The notes: generated by a model not told the origin, from the letters alone. DNA of 64,000 nucleotides from an uncultured Kordiimonas sp. (GCA_947503575.1 CANNDZ010000001.1:124001-188000), one strand, 5' to 3'; counted from the first letter of the stretch, positions 44,078 through 53,232 are shown. Translations and numbers: made by a program.

Positions 44078-44902
44078 ATGGCGATGATCCAGTCTTTGGC
44101 ACACCTCATATGGGGAGTATGTGTTCTGGCAGCAGCGTGCTGCTGTTCAGCTATTGCTTCCCCCATCCCAAAAGGCCTAGAGCCGTGCGGACAGTTCGTC
44201 GTCCAAAATGCTCTAGGAGGCGACACGCTCACAGATGCCGAAGGCGAACGACTGCTGCTTTCCGCCATAAAAGCCCCCGAAGTTTGGGGAAAAAGTGACA
44301 GATATGGCAGTTGGCCACATGCGGAACTATCCAGGCGTAAACTCGAAAAACTGGTTTCAGGCCAAACCCTGTCTCTGTTCTGTGAAGGCGAGACCCGCAC
44401 CTATGATGGTAAGCGTATTGCACATGCAACCATACAAGATGGGACATGGTTACAGCATGTGCTGGTCGAGCAGGGGCTTGCCTTTGTTTTTCCGCGCGCC
44501 GACCACATAACCGGCATAGACCTGCTATTAACTAAAGAAGGGATCGCACGACAAAAAACTAAAGGCCTATGGGCCCAACTCGACCTGATCAGCAAGGCAA
44601 CAGATAGTATTCAAACTGGCAGGTTTAAAATAGTGCGAGGCACCGTGACATCGGCCGCCCGGTCAGGAAATCGGATTTTCCTGAATTTTGGCGACAATTG
44701 GCGAAGGGACTTTACGATTGAGATCCCGGCGCCGGTTCTGCGCAGGTTTAAAAAAATTGGCCTCGACCCTCTGACATGGGAAACCGCGGACATAGAAGTG
44801 AGGGGCTGGATCACCTGGAAAGGGGGTCCCCACATAATGCTGGAAGGGCCAGGGCAGATCAGGCTGCTGGCCACAGAGCCGACAAATACTCAGTTGAAAT
44901 AA
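44078..44902 (+). CDS. Exported SNase-fold protein with altered catalytic residues
   Basis: A 274-residue protein with a signal peptide (IWGVCVLAAACCCSAIA). Residues about 45-165 match the staphylococcal nuclease-like (thermonuclease) fold: GGDTLTDAEGERLLLSAIKAPEVW and later TYDGKRIAHATIQDG and VEQGLAFVFP. By eye the usual catalytic Arg (in VRLxxxDAPE) is Leu60 here, Asp is Lys65, and only Glu68 remains; the second Arg is replaced by Lys. So it may not cut nucleic acid. Residues 170-274 form an extra OB-like, beta-rich domain (GRFKIVRGTVTSAARSGNR). It follows the kinase gene by 42 bp. Confidence 0.8.
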   Translation: MAMIQSLAHLIWGVCVLAAACCCSAIASPIPKGLEPCGQFVVQNALGGDTLTDAEGERLLLSAIKAPEVWGKSDRYGSWPHAELSRRKLEKLVSGQTLSLFCEGETRTYDGKRIAHATIQDGTWLQHVLVEQGLAFVFPRADHITGIDLLLTKEGIARQKTKGLWAQLDLISKATDSIQTGRFKIVRGTVTSAARSGNRIFLNFGDNWRRDFTIEIPAPVLRRFKKIGLDPLTWETADIEVRGWITWKGGPHIMLEGPGQIRLLATEPTNTQLK

Positions 44903-44940
44903 CCGTTGGCCGAACCGTGTAGGCGGCCAGCATGCGCTGC

Positions 44941-45837
44941 TTATGCGCCGATAAGTCCCGCAACAGTTGGGTCACCAATTTTCCGGACCAGCGAGTCACG
45001 CAATTTTCCGAGTGCCTGTGCCTCAAGTTGGCGAACACGCTCCTTGGAAATACCAAGCTGCGAACCCAGAACCGCCAATGTCACGCCTGTTTCCTTCAAT
45101 TGCCGCTCTCGGATTATGAAGCTTTCACGGTCCGTCAGGTCCGACATAGCATCTTGCAGGAGCGCAGATTTTTTGGACCGGTCATGCGTTGCAATATAGT
45201 CCTGATCAGGCTGGGGCGTGTCAGCAACCAGTAAATCCTGCCACTCCTGAGCGCTTTCGTCTGCAACTGGCGCATTCAGGGAACGGTCAACCCCGGACAA
45301 ACGGCCCTCCATTGCTTCGACATCGCGTAAGCGCACGCCCATTTCATCCGCAATCTGAGTACGGGACTGAAACGACAGCGGACGATCCGCATCAACGCCC
45401 ATTTTTGCTTTCAGTCGCTTGAGGTTGAAAAAGAGTGCTTTGTGCGCTGATGTTGTGCCGGTGCGCACGATAGACCAATTTCTCAGCACATAGTCCTGAA
45501 CGGCGGCGCGTACCCACCAGGATGCATAGGTAGAAAACCTGACTTCCCGGGACGATTCGAACCGGTAAGCTGCTTCCATCAAGCCAACTGTGCCTTCTTG
45601 GATAAGGTCTGCGACGGGCAAGCCATAGTGGCGGTACCTACTAGCTGCCGCAACAGCAAGGCGAAGATGAGCTTCGGTGAGTTTTTTGAGAGCGTGTTCG
45701 TCGCGTTCAGTTTGCCAGGCTAATGCCAGGTCGGTTTCTTCATCCCTGTCCAGCATGGGTGCTTTCATTGCATGCCGAATGACTCGTCTGTCATCGCCAG
45801 TTGCCCAGTTACCTATCGCCACGTCTCTCTCCGCCAA
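44941..45837 (-). CDS. rpoH: RpoH-type RNA polymerase sigma factor (sigma-32 family)
   Basis: A 298-residue heat-shock-type sigma factor. Region 2 is LRLAVAAASRYRHYGLPVAD followed by LIQEGTVGLMEAAYRF and REVRFSTYASWWVRAAVQDY; the RpoH box region after it reads NWSIVRTGTTSAHKALFFNL. Region 4 is RESFIIRERQLKETGVTLAV then GISKERVRQLEAQALGKL. Alphaproteobacteria commonly have more than one RpoH; which paralogue this is cannot be told. It directs heat-shock and oxidative-stress genes. A strong terminator separates it from carD on the same strand. Confidence 0.92.
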   Translation of the reverse strand: MAERDVAIGNWATGDDRRVIRHAMKAPMLDRDEETDLALAWQTERDEHALKKLTEAHLRLAVAAASRYRHYGLPVADLIQEGTVGLMEAAYRFESSREVRFSTYASWWVRAAVQDYVLRNWSIVRTGTTSAHKALFFNLKRLKAKMGVDADRPLSFQSRTQIADEMGVRLRDVEAMEGRLSGVDRSLNAPVADESAQEWQDLLVADTPQPDQDYIATHDRSKKSALLQDAMSDLTDRESFIIRERQLKETGVTLAVLGSQLGISKERVRQLEAQALGKLRDSLVRKIGDPTVAGLIGA

Positions 45838-45933
45838 TAGATTTAATGCATCTGATTAATGGCGAGCATTATGACTATTTTAACCAAGATTAATAGTCTT
45901 TTTTTTGACTATGGACGATCAGGGGTTCAAACG

Positions 45934-45964
45934 AAAAAACCCGCCACAAAGGCGGGTTTTAAAA
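45934..45964 (-). terminator. Rho-independent terminator of carD
   Basis: On the minus strand, AAAACCCGCC-TTTGT-GGCGGGTTTTTT is a 6-bp GC stem with flanking A/T pairs and a U-run. It lies 20 bp after the carD stop and separates carD from rpoH. Confidence 0.92.
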
Positions 45965-45983
45965 GGCTGAGAAATCAACGGCT

Positions 45984-46484
45984 TTAAGCGGCCAGCTCTC
46001 TTTCAAGCTTCACCATTGCGGCGGCTTCATCAATATCCTGGACAGCAGCCAGTTCCCGCGCCAGACGACCTAGCGCCGATTCGTATATCTGGCGTTCGCT
46101 GTAAGACTGCTCCGGCTGGTCTTCGCCGCGGTGCAAATCACGCACGACCTCAGCAATTGAAACCAAATCGCCTGAATTGATCTTGGCTTCATACTCTTGG
46201 GCGCGGCGGCTCCACATCGTGCGCTTGACACGGGCCTTGCCTTTCAGCGTAGTGAAAGCTTCTTGCAGCGTGGCATCAGATGACAGACGGCGCATGCCGC
46301 TAACCTCTGCTTTGTTTGTTGGAACCCGCAGAGTCATGCGCTCTTTTTCAAAGCGAACAACATAAAGCTCTAACTTTGTGCCTGCAATTTCCTGCGTTTC
46401 AAGTTCGACAACCCTGCCTACACCGTGTTTCGGGTAAACAATATAATCACCAACGGAATAAGGATGGTTTTTAGATTTTGCCAT
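45984..46484 (-). CDS. carD: CarD family transcription factor (CdnL-like)
   Basis: A 166-residue RNA-polymerase-binding regulator. N-terminal Tudor-like RNAP interaction domain (YSVGDYIVYPKHGVGRVVEL; VVRFEKERMTLRVPTNKA) and a helical C-terminal domain with the DNA-minor-groove Trp (RTMWSRRAQEYEAKINSGD). CarD/CdnL stabilises open complexes, especially at rRNA promoters. Transcribed from a TATAAT-containing promoter about 190 bp upstream. Part of an rpoH-carD-fdxA-S4-helicase run on the minus strand. Confidence 0.95.
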   Translation of the reverse strand: MAKSKNHPYSVGDYIVYPKHGVGRVVELETQEIAGTKLELYVVRFEKERMTLRVPTNKAEVSGMRRLSSDATLQEAFTTLKGKARVKRTMWSRRAQEYEAKINSGDLVSIAEVVRDLHRGEDQPEQSYSERQIYESALGRLARELAAVQDIDEAAAMVKLERELAA

Positions 46485-46954
46485 TGTTGTTTTATCCTTT
46501 TCTTAGCATGTACACCGTGAAATCAACCCGCAAACCTGCGACACAAATGTTCCTGTCATCCGCAATCAAGATGACAGCCCCCAAAAGAAGTCCATTTATG
46601 TGATAAATTCGCCCTTTGATCTCTCAACCACGTTCAAACTGGCGTTTTTCCAATCGTTTCGGCGCACCCAGCCATATTATACTATACACTGGTCACACGA
46701 AGGTCGCGTCATGCAGCACGACATGACGCTTCTGCAGCCAGATCAAGCTCGTTCTAACAAACCAGATTAGTCTACGATCCAAAATGATATCGTGTCATAA
46801 ACTGGCCAGAGCGATGCCTGTCTCATTGACTACTACGTGCAACAAACACGGTACCGTAACATAAAATACATGAAAATTGTAGTGCTATAGCCACTTGCCC
46901 TCGATTTTGGGGCAATGAGCCGTCAAATTGTCGATTTAAAGCATGCCTCAAAAT
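46485..46954 (-). promoter_or_regulatory. carD upstream region: promoter and dyad, no gene
   Basis: 470 bp between fdxA's terminator and carD, read on the minus strand. A perfect TATAAT -10 lies at 46681-46676; its -35 is weak, which is common for genes needing an activator. A perfect 8-bp inverted repeat GCGTCATG/CATGACGC (46706-46713 and 46722-46729) sits just upstream of the -10 and could be an operator. This implies a leader of about 180 nt. No further gene is supported in this stretch. Confidence 0.5.
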
Positions 46955-46990
46955 CAAAAAAGCCGGGCAAAAAACCCGGCTCTTTGTTGA
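46955..46990 (-). terminator. Rho-independent terminator of fdxA
   Basis: On the minus strand, AGCCGGG-TTTTTTG-CCCGGCT followed by TTTTTTG is a clear stem and U-run 20-50 bp after the fdxA stop. Confidence 0.92.
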
Positions 46991-47011
46991 TCAGAAACAT
47001 TTGGGCCTGGA

Positions 47012-47347
47012 TCAATCACCAGCACCAGGGTTCGGCGAGAAATGTTCCATCTTGCCCTCCTTGTCTTTCCATTCATCCGCGTCCGCTGGCTGTTCGCCTT
47101 TGGTCGTTATATTGGGCCACTCTTCAGAATATTTTGTATTCAGCTCGAGAAGGGCTTCAAGGCCGTCTTCTGTGTCAGGCAAGATCGCTTCCGCCGGGCA
47201 TTCCGGCTCACAAACACCGCAGTCAATGCACTCGTTTGGGTTAATCACAAGCATGTTTTCGCCTTCATAGAAGCAATCGACGGGGCATACATCAACACAA
47301 TCCATGTATTTGCATTTAATGCAGGCTTCCGTGACGATGTATGTCAT
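47012..47347 (-). CDS. fdxA: 7Fe-8S ferredoxin FdxA
   Basis: A 111-residue ferredoxin with one 3Fe-4S and one 4Fe-4S centre. Nine cysteines are arranged as in Azotobacter ferredoxin I: Cys9, 17 and 50 for the 3Fe cluster, Cys21, 40, 43 and 46 for the 4Fe cluster, with Cys12 and 25 free. It begins [20 protein letters not shown] and ends in a polar tail (PNPGAGD). The electron partner is unknown; such ferredoxins serve low-potential electron transfer. Upstream, TTGCAGC/GCTGCAA dyad and TATAAG mark the likely promoter (47380-47410). Confidence 0.97.
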   Translation of the reverse strand: MTYIVTEACIKCKYMDCVDVCPVDCFYEGENMLVINPNECIDCGVCEPECPAEAILPDTEDGLEALLELNTKYSEEWPNITTKGEQPADADEWKDKEGKMEHFSPNPGAGD

Positions 47348-47471
47348 GCGTGTCTCCTATACTATCTTATACTGCGTTGCAGCAAAACTACGCTGCAAGG
47401 TGTCGCCCTTTGTTTGGAGTTATGCCGAAAAGAAAAGCAGCGGGCAATGGCTTTTATGATTGCCTGTGCAC

Positions 47472-47867
47472 TTAGAATTTCTTTTGTAGGCGGTCAAGGG
47501 CACGACGGTCGGTTTTAGTTGGGCGACCCATCCCTTTTTCCCGAGATGGGTTGCAAGACACCTGGGTGCCGGTTTCCGGTGTTTCTCTTGGCGGAGTGAG
47601 GTCGGCGTACAAGGTCTGTGCCTCGGTCGCGGGGCCGCGCCGAACGCCAAGTTCAACGATCTCAATAACTTTTACATCGCCCGCTTTTGGGAAGGTCAGA
47701 ATGTCGCCCACCTGCACTGTGGCACTGGCTTTATTGCAGTGGGCACCGTTGATGCGCACCTTTTTTGCGCGGCAATGAGCAGCCGCTAGCGACCGGGATT
47801 TGAAAAACCGCGCCTGCCACAACCATTTGTCCAGTCGCAAACGGGCAGAAGCATCGTCACCGGGCAT
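47472..47867 (-). CDS. S4-domain RNA-binding protein (Hsp15-like)
   Basis: A 131-residue protein with an N-terminal S4 RNA-binding domain (ARLRLDKWLWQARFFKSRSL; AAAHCRAKKVRINGAHCNKA) and a basic tail ending GRPTKTDRRALDRLQKKF. In E. coli, Hsp15 (HslR) binds free 50S subunits with a stuck nascent chain; a similar ribosome-rescue role is inferred. It starts 10 bp after the helicase stop (same direction), so the two are coupled, and precedes fdxA in the run. Confidence 0.9.
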   Translation of the reverse strand: MPGDDASARLRLDKWLWQARFFKSRSLAAAHCRAKKVRINGAHCNKASATVQVGDILTFPKAGDVKVIEIVELGVRRGPATEAQTLYADLTPPRETPETGTQVSCNPSREKGMGRPTKTDRRALDRLQKKF

Positions 47868-47876
47868 GAGCGTCTA

Positions 47877-50849
47877 CTATTTCTTTTTCGCGAGGGCGTC
47901 TTTCAACCCAGCCAGTGCTGCAAAGGGAGAATCCGGGTCGATCTTGTTGGGTTTCGCGGGGCCCCGGCTGGTGTGCGTGCGCGGACCAGAAGGTTTACCG
48001 CCCCGACCACCAGGTTTGCCGCCTTTGCCTTTGCGGTGCTGCTGCCTGTCACCATCCTTACGAGGCCCACCGCGTTTAGCCTGCGGACGTGCCGGGCGTT
48101 TGGGGGCCCACATGAAGAAATAGCGCTCAACATGCGTTGGTTCCACCTCGGTGGCCTCCGCATCAGTGCTTTCTTCATCCGAAATCAGGTGATTGTCCGG
48201 CTGACTATCCGCCTCAGTTTCGGTTTCAGGCAAACCTTCAGCGCTCGTCGAATCTTTGAGCGCAGGCGTTTCAGAGGTTGCCTCTGCCAAACCAGGAGTG
48301 CTTTCCGGGGTACTGGCTTCCGTGCTTTCGCCGCCCGCCTCATCTGTCGGCGTGGCGTCTTCCGGTTGCGCTTCGGCTGGTGTATCGGCTGCTTGCTGGC
48401 CCTCGGCGGATTTTGCCTCAATCGCCACTTCACGCACTTCGTGCTTGTAGCCGATGCCTCGCATCACCTCGGCAAAATCAGCGCCCGACAGTCCAACAAG
48501 GCCCATGGTTTCGGGCGTCACTTCAAACCAGTTACGATCCTGACCCAACGGACGCACAGCATCCGCCAGACGTTCCAGCATGTCCATGCGAACCGCTTTT
48601 TTGCCTACAACATGAAAGCCGCACAGTTCGTAAAATTCACGCGGGGCGGTTTGTTCGGTATCAACCCAAACCATGCCCGGTGTTGGCAAACCCGGCAGCG
48701 CCATATGCTTACCGGCCATCGCCCACATCAGAAGCCGCAGTTCAATGGCATGTGGCTTCAAAACAAGCGGCATATAGAGGCTGGTCGCACCGATACGAAT
48801 TCCAAACCTGCGCAGGCCCTTGCGGGCATCCTGGTCAAGCTGCCGCAGTTCGCCGTCCACGCTCCTGCGCGGTAAAACGCCATAATTTTCCATCAACTGA
48901 AACGCAACGCCGCGCACCATGCCCGACAAAGGCTCTGTGCCTTCGGGTGGCTCAATTTCGCCGTTGAGTTCCTGGGCCAACTTTACAAGGGGCTCAAGCT
49001 TTTCAGCAATGCGCCCGTCCAGCCAGTCTTGCGCCCGGTTGCGCACCAGATCTTTCATGTCGTCGGTCAGCAAGGTGGCCGCCAAAAGCTTCACCCGCGG
49101 CGCCATAAACGCACCTGCATCCTCCAATGTCGCGATCGGAGCCCCTTCCCAAAGCAGTTTTGGGAAAGCGAGGCCTTCGGAAAAATCAAGCGTCAGCGTT
49201 TTATAACCAACATTGGCAAACAGTTTGGCTTTGCGCGTCAGCTCTGCCTGCAAACCGCTTTCGGCAGCAGCTTTCAGGGTTTTCTGGTCATCCCGCGCAG
49301 CACCAGGCTCAACCCGAAAAGAGAAGCCGTGCAGTTCGCCAATTTCGTGGCCTTCAACCGAGACCGTGTTCGTATCGCTATCGATGCTCACGCTGAGTTC
49401 ACCCCTTTGCCTGAGCGAGCGCATCAGAACCGCCGTGCGACGATCCACAAAACGCTGAGTTAATTTTTCATGCAATGCGTCCGACAAACGGTCTTCCACA
49501 CTGCGGGTCACATGTGCCCAATGGGCGGCGTCTGTCAGCCAGTTTTTCCGATGAGAAACATAGGTCCAGATGCGGATACTGGCTATACGACCGGCCAAGG
49601 TATCTATGTCACCGTGCATATTGTCAAGACGCTTCACCTGACGCGCAATCCAGTCGTTAGGGATCACGCCGGAGGGGCTCATCAAATCAAGGTAGATGCG
49701 CTTCATGATGCCATAATGATCATCCGGCGACAACTTTCTGAAATCCGGAATTTGGCAAACATTCCAAAGCGTTTCGACCGATGCCTTGTCTGATGCAGGC
49801 GCTGCAACAGCAGCATCAGATGCCAGCGCTTTCAGGGCTAGCATATCAACCGCATCGCGCACACGATGCAGGCCGTCGGTTTGTGCGTGCTGATCCAAAG
49901 AGCGCATCAAGCGGGGAATCGATGAAAAATCAAGCCGGTGATTCCGCCAGTAAATGCGCTTTACCGGCTCAAACTGATGTTCTTCTATCTGGGAAACCAT
50001 CAACGGATCCATGGCTTCCGCTTCGCCGCCGCCCAGCGTGGAAAACGTCCCGTCCCTTTTATAGCGCCCAGCACGGCCGGCAATCTGCGCGGCCTCCGCA
50101 GCTGTCAGGTCACGGAACCGGCGGCCATCAAATTTACCCAGCCCCGCAAACGACACATGATCAATGTCCATATTGAGACCCATGCCGATGGCATCGGTCG
50201 CGACCAGATGTTCCACATCGCCGGACTGGTACAGCTCCACTTGCGAATTACGGGTGCGCGGCGACAAAGCCCCCATTACAATCGCAACCCCACCTTTTTG
50301 GCGGCGCATCAGTTCGGCCATGGCATACACATCATTGGCGGAAAAACCGACCACAACACTGCGCCTTTTCATACGTGATAATTTGGCAGGCTTGATATGG
50401 GTCAGGGTTGAAAAACGCTCCCGCCGGATGATTTCAGCTTCTGGCACAAGGCGGCGGATAAGAGGACCCATCGTATCGGCACCCAAAAGCAGGGTCTCGA
50501 ACCGACCACGGGTATGCAGCAAATGTTCGGTAAACACATGACCGCGTTGCGGGTCTGCAGCCATTTGCACTTCATCAATGGCGACAAAATCCACTGGCTT
50601 GAGGCGGGGCATGGCTTCTGCTGTGCACAGGAAATAGCGCGCATTTTCGGGCACAATGCGCTCTTCACCGGTTAACAAAGCAACCTGGTTTTTACCTTTT
50701 ATGGCAACCACTTTATCATACACTTCGCGCGCCAGCAGCCGCAGGGGAAAACCCATAAGTCCGGATGCATAGCCCATCATGCGATCAACTGCATAGTGGG
50801 TCTTGCCCGTGTTAGTGGGCCCCAGAACTGCTTTGATAATGCCTGTCAT
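47877..50849 (-). CDS. Suv3-like superfamily 2 RNA/DNA helicase
   Basis: A 990-residue protein. Motif I is LGPTNTGKTHYAVDRMM, motif II DEVQMAADPQRG, and motif VI is in AQIAGRAGRYKRDG. The middle portion is helical; the acidic stretch (about residues 830-920, rich in Glu, Ala, Thr, Asp) and the basic Gly/Arg/Lys/Pro-rich tail (RPQAKRGGPRKDGDRQQHRK) are probably disordered. Bacterial Suv3-like helicases are little studied; roles in RNA turnover are inferred from mitochondrial Suv3. It heads the helicase / S4 / fdxA run, with 10 bp to the S4 gene. Confidence 0.9.
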   Translation of the reverse strand: MTGIIKAVLGPTNTGKTHYAVDRMMGYASGLMGFPLRLLAREVYDKVVAIKGKNQVALLTGEERIVPENARYFLCTAEAMPRLKPVDFVAIDEVQMAADPQRGHVFTEHLLHTRGRFETLLLGADTMGPLIRRLVPEAEIIRRERFSTLTHIKPAKLSRMKRRSVVVGFSANDVYAMAELMRRQKGGVAIVMGALSPRTRNSQVELYQSGDVEHLVATDAIGMGLNMDIDHVSFAGLGKFDGRRFRDLTAAEAAQIAGRAGRYKRDGTFSTLGGGEAEAMDPLMVSQIEEHQFEPVKRIYWRNHRLDFSSIPRLMRSLDQHAQTDGLHRVRDAVDMLALKALASDAAVAAPASDKASVETLWNVCQIPDFRKLSPDDHYGIMKRIYLDLMSPSGVIPNDWIARQVKRLDNMHGDIDTLAGRIASIRIWTYVSHRKNWLTDAAHWAHVTRSVEDRLSDALHEKLTQRFVDRRTAVLMRSLRQRGELSVSIDSDTNTVSVEGHEIGELHGFSFRVEPGAARDDQKTLKAAAESGLQAELTRKAKLFANVGYKTLTLDFSEGLAFPKLLWEGAPIATLEDAGAFMAPRVKLLAATLLTDDMKDLVRNRAQDWLDGRIAEKLEPLVKLAQELNGEIEPPEGTEPLSGMVRGVAFQLMENYGVLPRRSVDGELRQLDQDARKGLRRFGIRIGATSLYMPLVLKPHAIELRLLMWAMAGKHMALPGLPTPGMVWVDTEQTAPREFYELCGFHVVGKKAVRMDMLERLADAVRPLGQDRNWFEVTPETMGLVGLSGADFAEVMRGIGYKHEVREVAIEAKSAEGQQAADTPAEAQPEDATPTDEAGGESTEASTPESTPGLAEATSETPALKDSTSAEGLPETETEADSQPDNHLISDEESTDAEATEVEPTHVERYFFMWAPKRPARPQAKRGGPRKDGDRQQHRKGKGGKPGGRGGKPSGPRTHTSRGPAKPNKIDPDSPFAALAGLKDALAKKK

Positions 50850-51011
50850 GAGGTACTCAGACTGTGGAAGCGCATGCGCGCGGGAGTTTCTAGTTCAATA
50901 CTGCGCAGTATACAGAATCACAAACGCTTTATCGCATACGGCGAAGGTTGCTTACCAGACGAGACAGGCAGTAAGCTTTTAAGGAGCATACGCCAAAAAC
51001 GGGAGGGTTTC

Positions 51012-52733
51012 ATGGCCAAAAAGATCGATAGACGACAGTTTTTAAGGAATTCAGGTGCGGTTGGTGGCCTGGCTATCGGAGCCAGCGCGCTGGCGCAGGA
51101 GAGCAACCCACTCGGCGCACCCTCTGACCTGGCCATTGCGGAAAAGCTGGTTGGGGCCAATTACACCGAAGCAGAGCGGGCCGCCATATATGAAGGCCTT
51201 GAAGGCATGGTCGACCGCACACGTCAGCGCAGGGCAGAAGCCCCGCTTGCCAATGAAGACCCACCTGCGATGACGTTTGATCCGCGCCTGCCGGGCGCAA
51301 GCTATCATGCCCAGCAAAATAGCGTGCGATTGAACACCCAGCCCGCGCGTGCATTGCTATCAGACGAAGACATCGCTTTTGCATCTATTGCAGAGCAAGG
51401 CGCATGGTTGCGGTCTGGTGCGCTGACGGCGAACCGCCTGCTTGATATTTACCTAACCCGTATTCGCGCGCACGGCCCCACACTGGAATGTTTTGTGACC
51501 GTGATGGAAAACAGCGCCAGGGAAGAGGCTTTTCGCGCAGATACCGAACTGCGTTCGGGGCGCGACCGCGGGCCTTTGCACGGCATCCCCTACGGCATGA
51601 AAGACCTGGCAGACACAGCCGGGGTGAAAACCAGTTGGGGGGCTGCGCCTTATCAAAACCGGGTGCCAGACGAAGACGCCGTGATTGTTGCACGCCTGCG
51701 CGAAGCAGGTGCGGTCCTCGTTGGTAAAACAACGCTCGGGGCGCTCGCCTACGGCGACAAATGGTTTGGCGGCACAACCCGCAACCCCTGGAACACCGCA
51801 GAAGGCTCATCCGGCTCAAGTGCGGGGTCTGCATCCGCGACCGCTGCTGGCCTTGTTGGGTTTTCCATTGGCACAGAAACGCTGGGGTCGATTGTATCGC
51901 CGTCCATGCGCTGCGGCACGACAGGCCTTAGGCCAACGTTTGGTCGGGTGCCGCGCACAGGGGCCATGGCACTATGCTGGTCTTTGGATAAGTTCGGGCC
52001 GATTTGCCGGTATGTAGATGATACAGCGCTGGTGCTTGCGGCCATTAACGGTGCGGACGCAGGCGATCCCAGTTCCCTTGAGTGGGGGTTTGACTATGAC
52101 GCCGCTGCCACCACAGCAAGCGATATCAAGATCGGGTACGATCCTGCGTGGTTTGACGGCGATACTGTCAACCCGCTTGATAAAGCCATGCTGGAGCAGG
52201 TGCGGGCGCTTGGGTTTCCCATGCGGGAAATCAAACTGCCTGACATGCCGTACGGCGCCCTGATTACGTTACTGGAAGTAGAGGCCGCTGCCGCGTTTGA
52301 AGAATTAACCTTGTCGAACCGGGACGATGAAATGACCTGGCAGGAAAACCGCGCCTGGCCAAACACCTTCCGCGCCGCTCACTTTTACTCAGCCGTTGAA
52401 GCTGTGCAGCTGGACAGGTTTAGGCGCAAGGTTATGCAAGCCATGCATGATATTTACAGCCAGGTGGATGTGATTGCCTGCCCTAGTTTCACAGGCGGCA
52501 TGCTGACCATCACTAACTATACGGGGCATCCCTGCTTGGTTTTCCCGGTTGGCATGGAGGAGCGCGAAAGCGTACCACTAACGGGCCAACCTGTTCCCGA
52601 TGAGCGCCCGATGCGCACCGTACCGCGGGGCTTTACCCTTTGGGGCAATATGTTCCGGGAAGATCAAATCCTTGCCATTGGCGGCTTACTGGAACGGGAA
52701 ATGGACTTTAAGGCCAACAGACCGGCGCTTTAA
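51012..52733 (+). CDS. Tat-exported amidase of the amidase-signature family
   Basis: A 573-residue hydrolase. A twin-arginine signal with DRRQFLRNSGAVGGLAIG at residues 6-23 directs folded export. The catalytic triad is Lys197 (GIPYGMKDLAD), cis-Ser269 (GSSGSSAGSASATAAG) and nucleophile Ser293 (ETLGSIVSPSMRCG), the spacings expected for the family. The family cleaves amides or esters; the substrate is unknown. I chose the ATG at 51012, just after gggagggtttc. It is transcribed away from the helicase, with no other gene in 50850-51011. Confidence 0.92.
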   Translation: MAKKIDRRQFLRNSGAVGGLAIGASALAQESNPLGAPSDLAIAEKLVGANYTEAERAAIYEGLEGMVDRTRQRRAEAPLANEDPPAMTFDPRLPGASYHAQQNSVRLNTQPARALLSDEDIAFASIAEQGAWLRSGALTANRLLDIYLTRIRAHGPTLECFVTVMENSAREEAFRADTELRSGRDRGPLHGIPYGMKDLADTAGVKTSWGAAPYQNRVPDEDAVIVARLREAGAVLVGKTTLGALAYGDKWFGGTTRNPWNTAEGSSGSSAGSASATAAGLVGFSIGTETLGSIVSPSMRCGTTGLRPTFGRVPRTGAMALCWSLDKFGPICRYVDDTALVLAAINGADAGDPSSLEWGFDYDAAATTASDIKIGYDPAWFDGDTVNPLDKAMLEQVRALGFPMREIKLPDMPYGALITLLEVEAAAAFEELTLSNRDDEMTWQENRAWPNTFRAAHFYSAVEAVQLDRFRRKVMQAMHDIYSQVDVIACPSFTGGMLTITNYTGHPCLVFPVGMEERESVPLTGQPVPDERPMRTVPRGFTLWGNMFREDQILAIGGLLEREMDFKANRPAL

Positions 52734-52749
52734 CAGGGCCTAATAAAAC

Positions 52750-52778
52750 TTGACCTGATGCCCCGAATCGCATAGTGA
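52750..52778 (+). promoter_or_regulatory. Probable sigma-70 promoter of rpmB
   Basis: TTGACC (52750-52755), a 17-bp spacer, and TAGTGA (52773-52778) lie about 92 bp upstream of the rpmB ATG. The -35 is near consensus and the -10 moderate. Confidence 0.5.
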
Positions 52779-52870
52779 CGCGCGGTGTTCGCGGCATTGG
52801 GCCGTGGAATATAAAGACGATCATTAAAGATTCCCGGGGCAAATCCCGGTAGAAAAACAAGGATAAGATC

Positions 52871-53158
52871 ATGGCTCGTGTATGCGAACTTACTGGTAAA
52901 CGCGTGATGTCAGGCAACAATGTCTCGCACGCCAACAACAAAACCCGCCGTCGTTTTCTGCCAAACCTGACAAATGCAACGCTCATGTCAGACACGCTTG
53001 GTCGCTCTGTATCGCTGCGCATTTCTGCTCACGCACTGCGGTCTGTTGAGCACAATAACGGCCTTGATAACTTTTTGCTAAAAGCGCGCGACGGTGATCT
53101 GTCTGCTGCTGCTTTGAAGCTGAAGAAAGAAGTCAAAAAGAAGCAGGCTGCTGCTTAA
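52871..53158 (+). CDS. rpmB: 50S ribosomal protein L28
   Basis: A 95-residue ribosomal protein: [20 protein letters not shown], then [20 protein letters not shown], typical of L28, and a Lys-rich tail ([11 protein letters not shown]). It has a strong terminator 40-70 bp downstream, and it adjoins the phytase-like gene and cobT/cobS on the opposite strand, an arrangement I have seen in other Alphaproteobacteria. ATG preceded by aaggataagatc. Confidence 0.98.
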   Translation: MARVCELTGKRVMSGNNVSHANNKTRRRFLPNLTNATLMSDTLGRSVSLRISAHALRSVEHNNGLDNFLLKARDGDLSAAALKLKKEVKKKQAAA

Positions 53159-53195
53159 GCTTTTCTTTGGCCAACAGGCCATACCCAAGATTTCA

Positions 53196-53232
53196 AACGC
53201 TGCGCTGACCTGAAGGGGGCGCGGCGTTTTTT
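53196..53232 (+). terminator. Rho-independent terminator of rpmB
   Basis: AACGCTGCGC and GCGCGGCGTT form a stem with one G-U pair, followed by a run of six T; standard intrinsic terminator after rpmB. Confidence 0.85.

Noticed and set aside
47973-48875. 300-codon plus-strand frame over the helicase C-terminal region
   Set aside because: Antisense to the helicase's low-complexity tail, Arg/Phe-rich, typical of a shadow frame.
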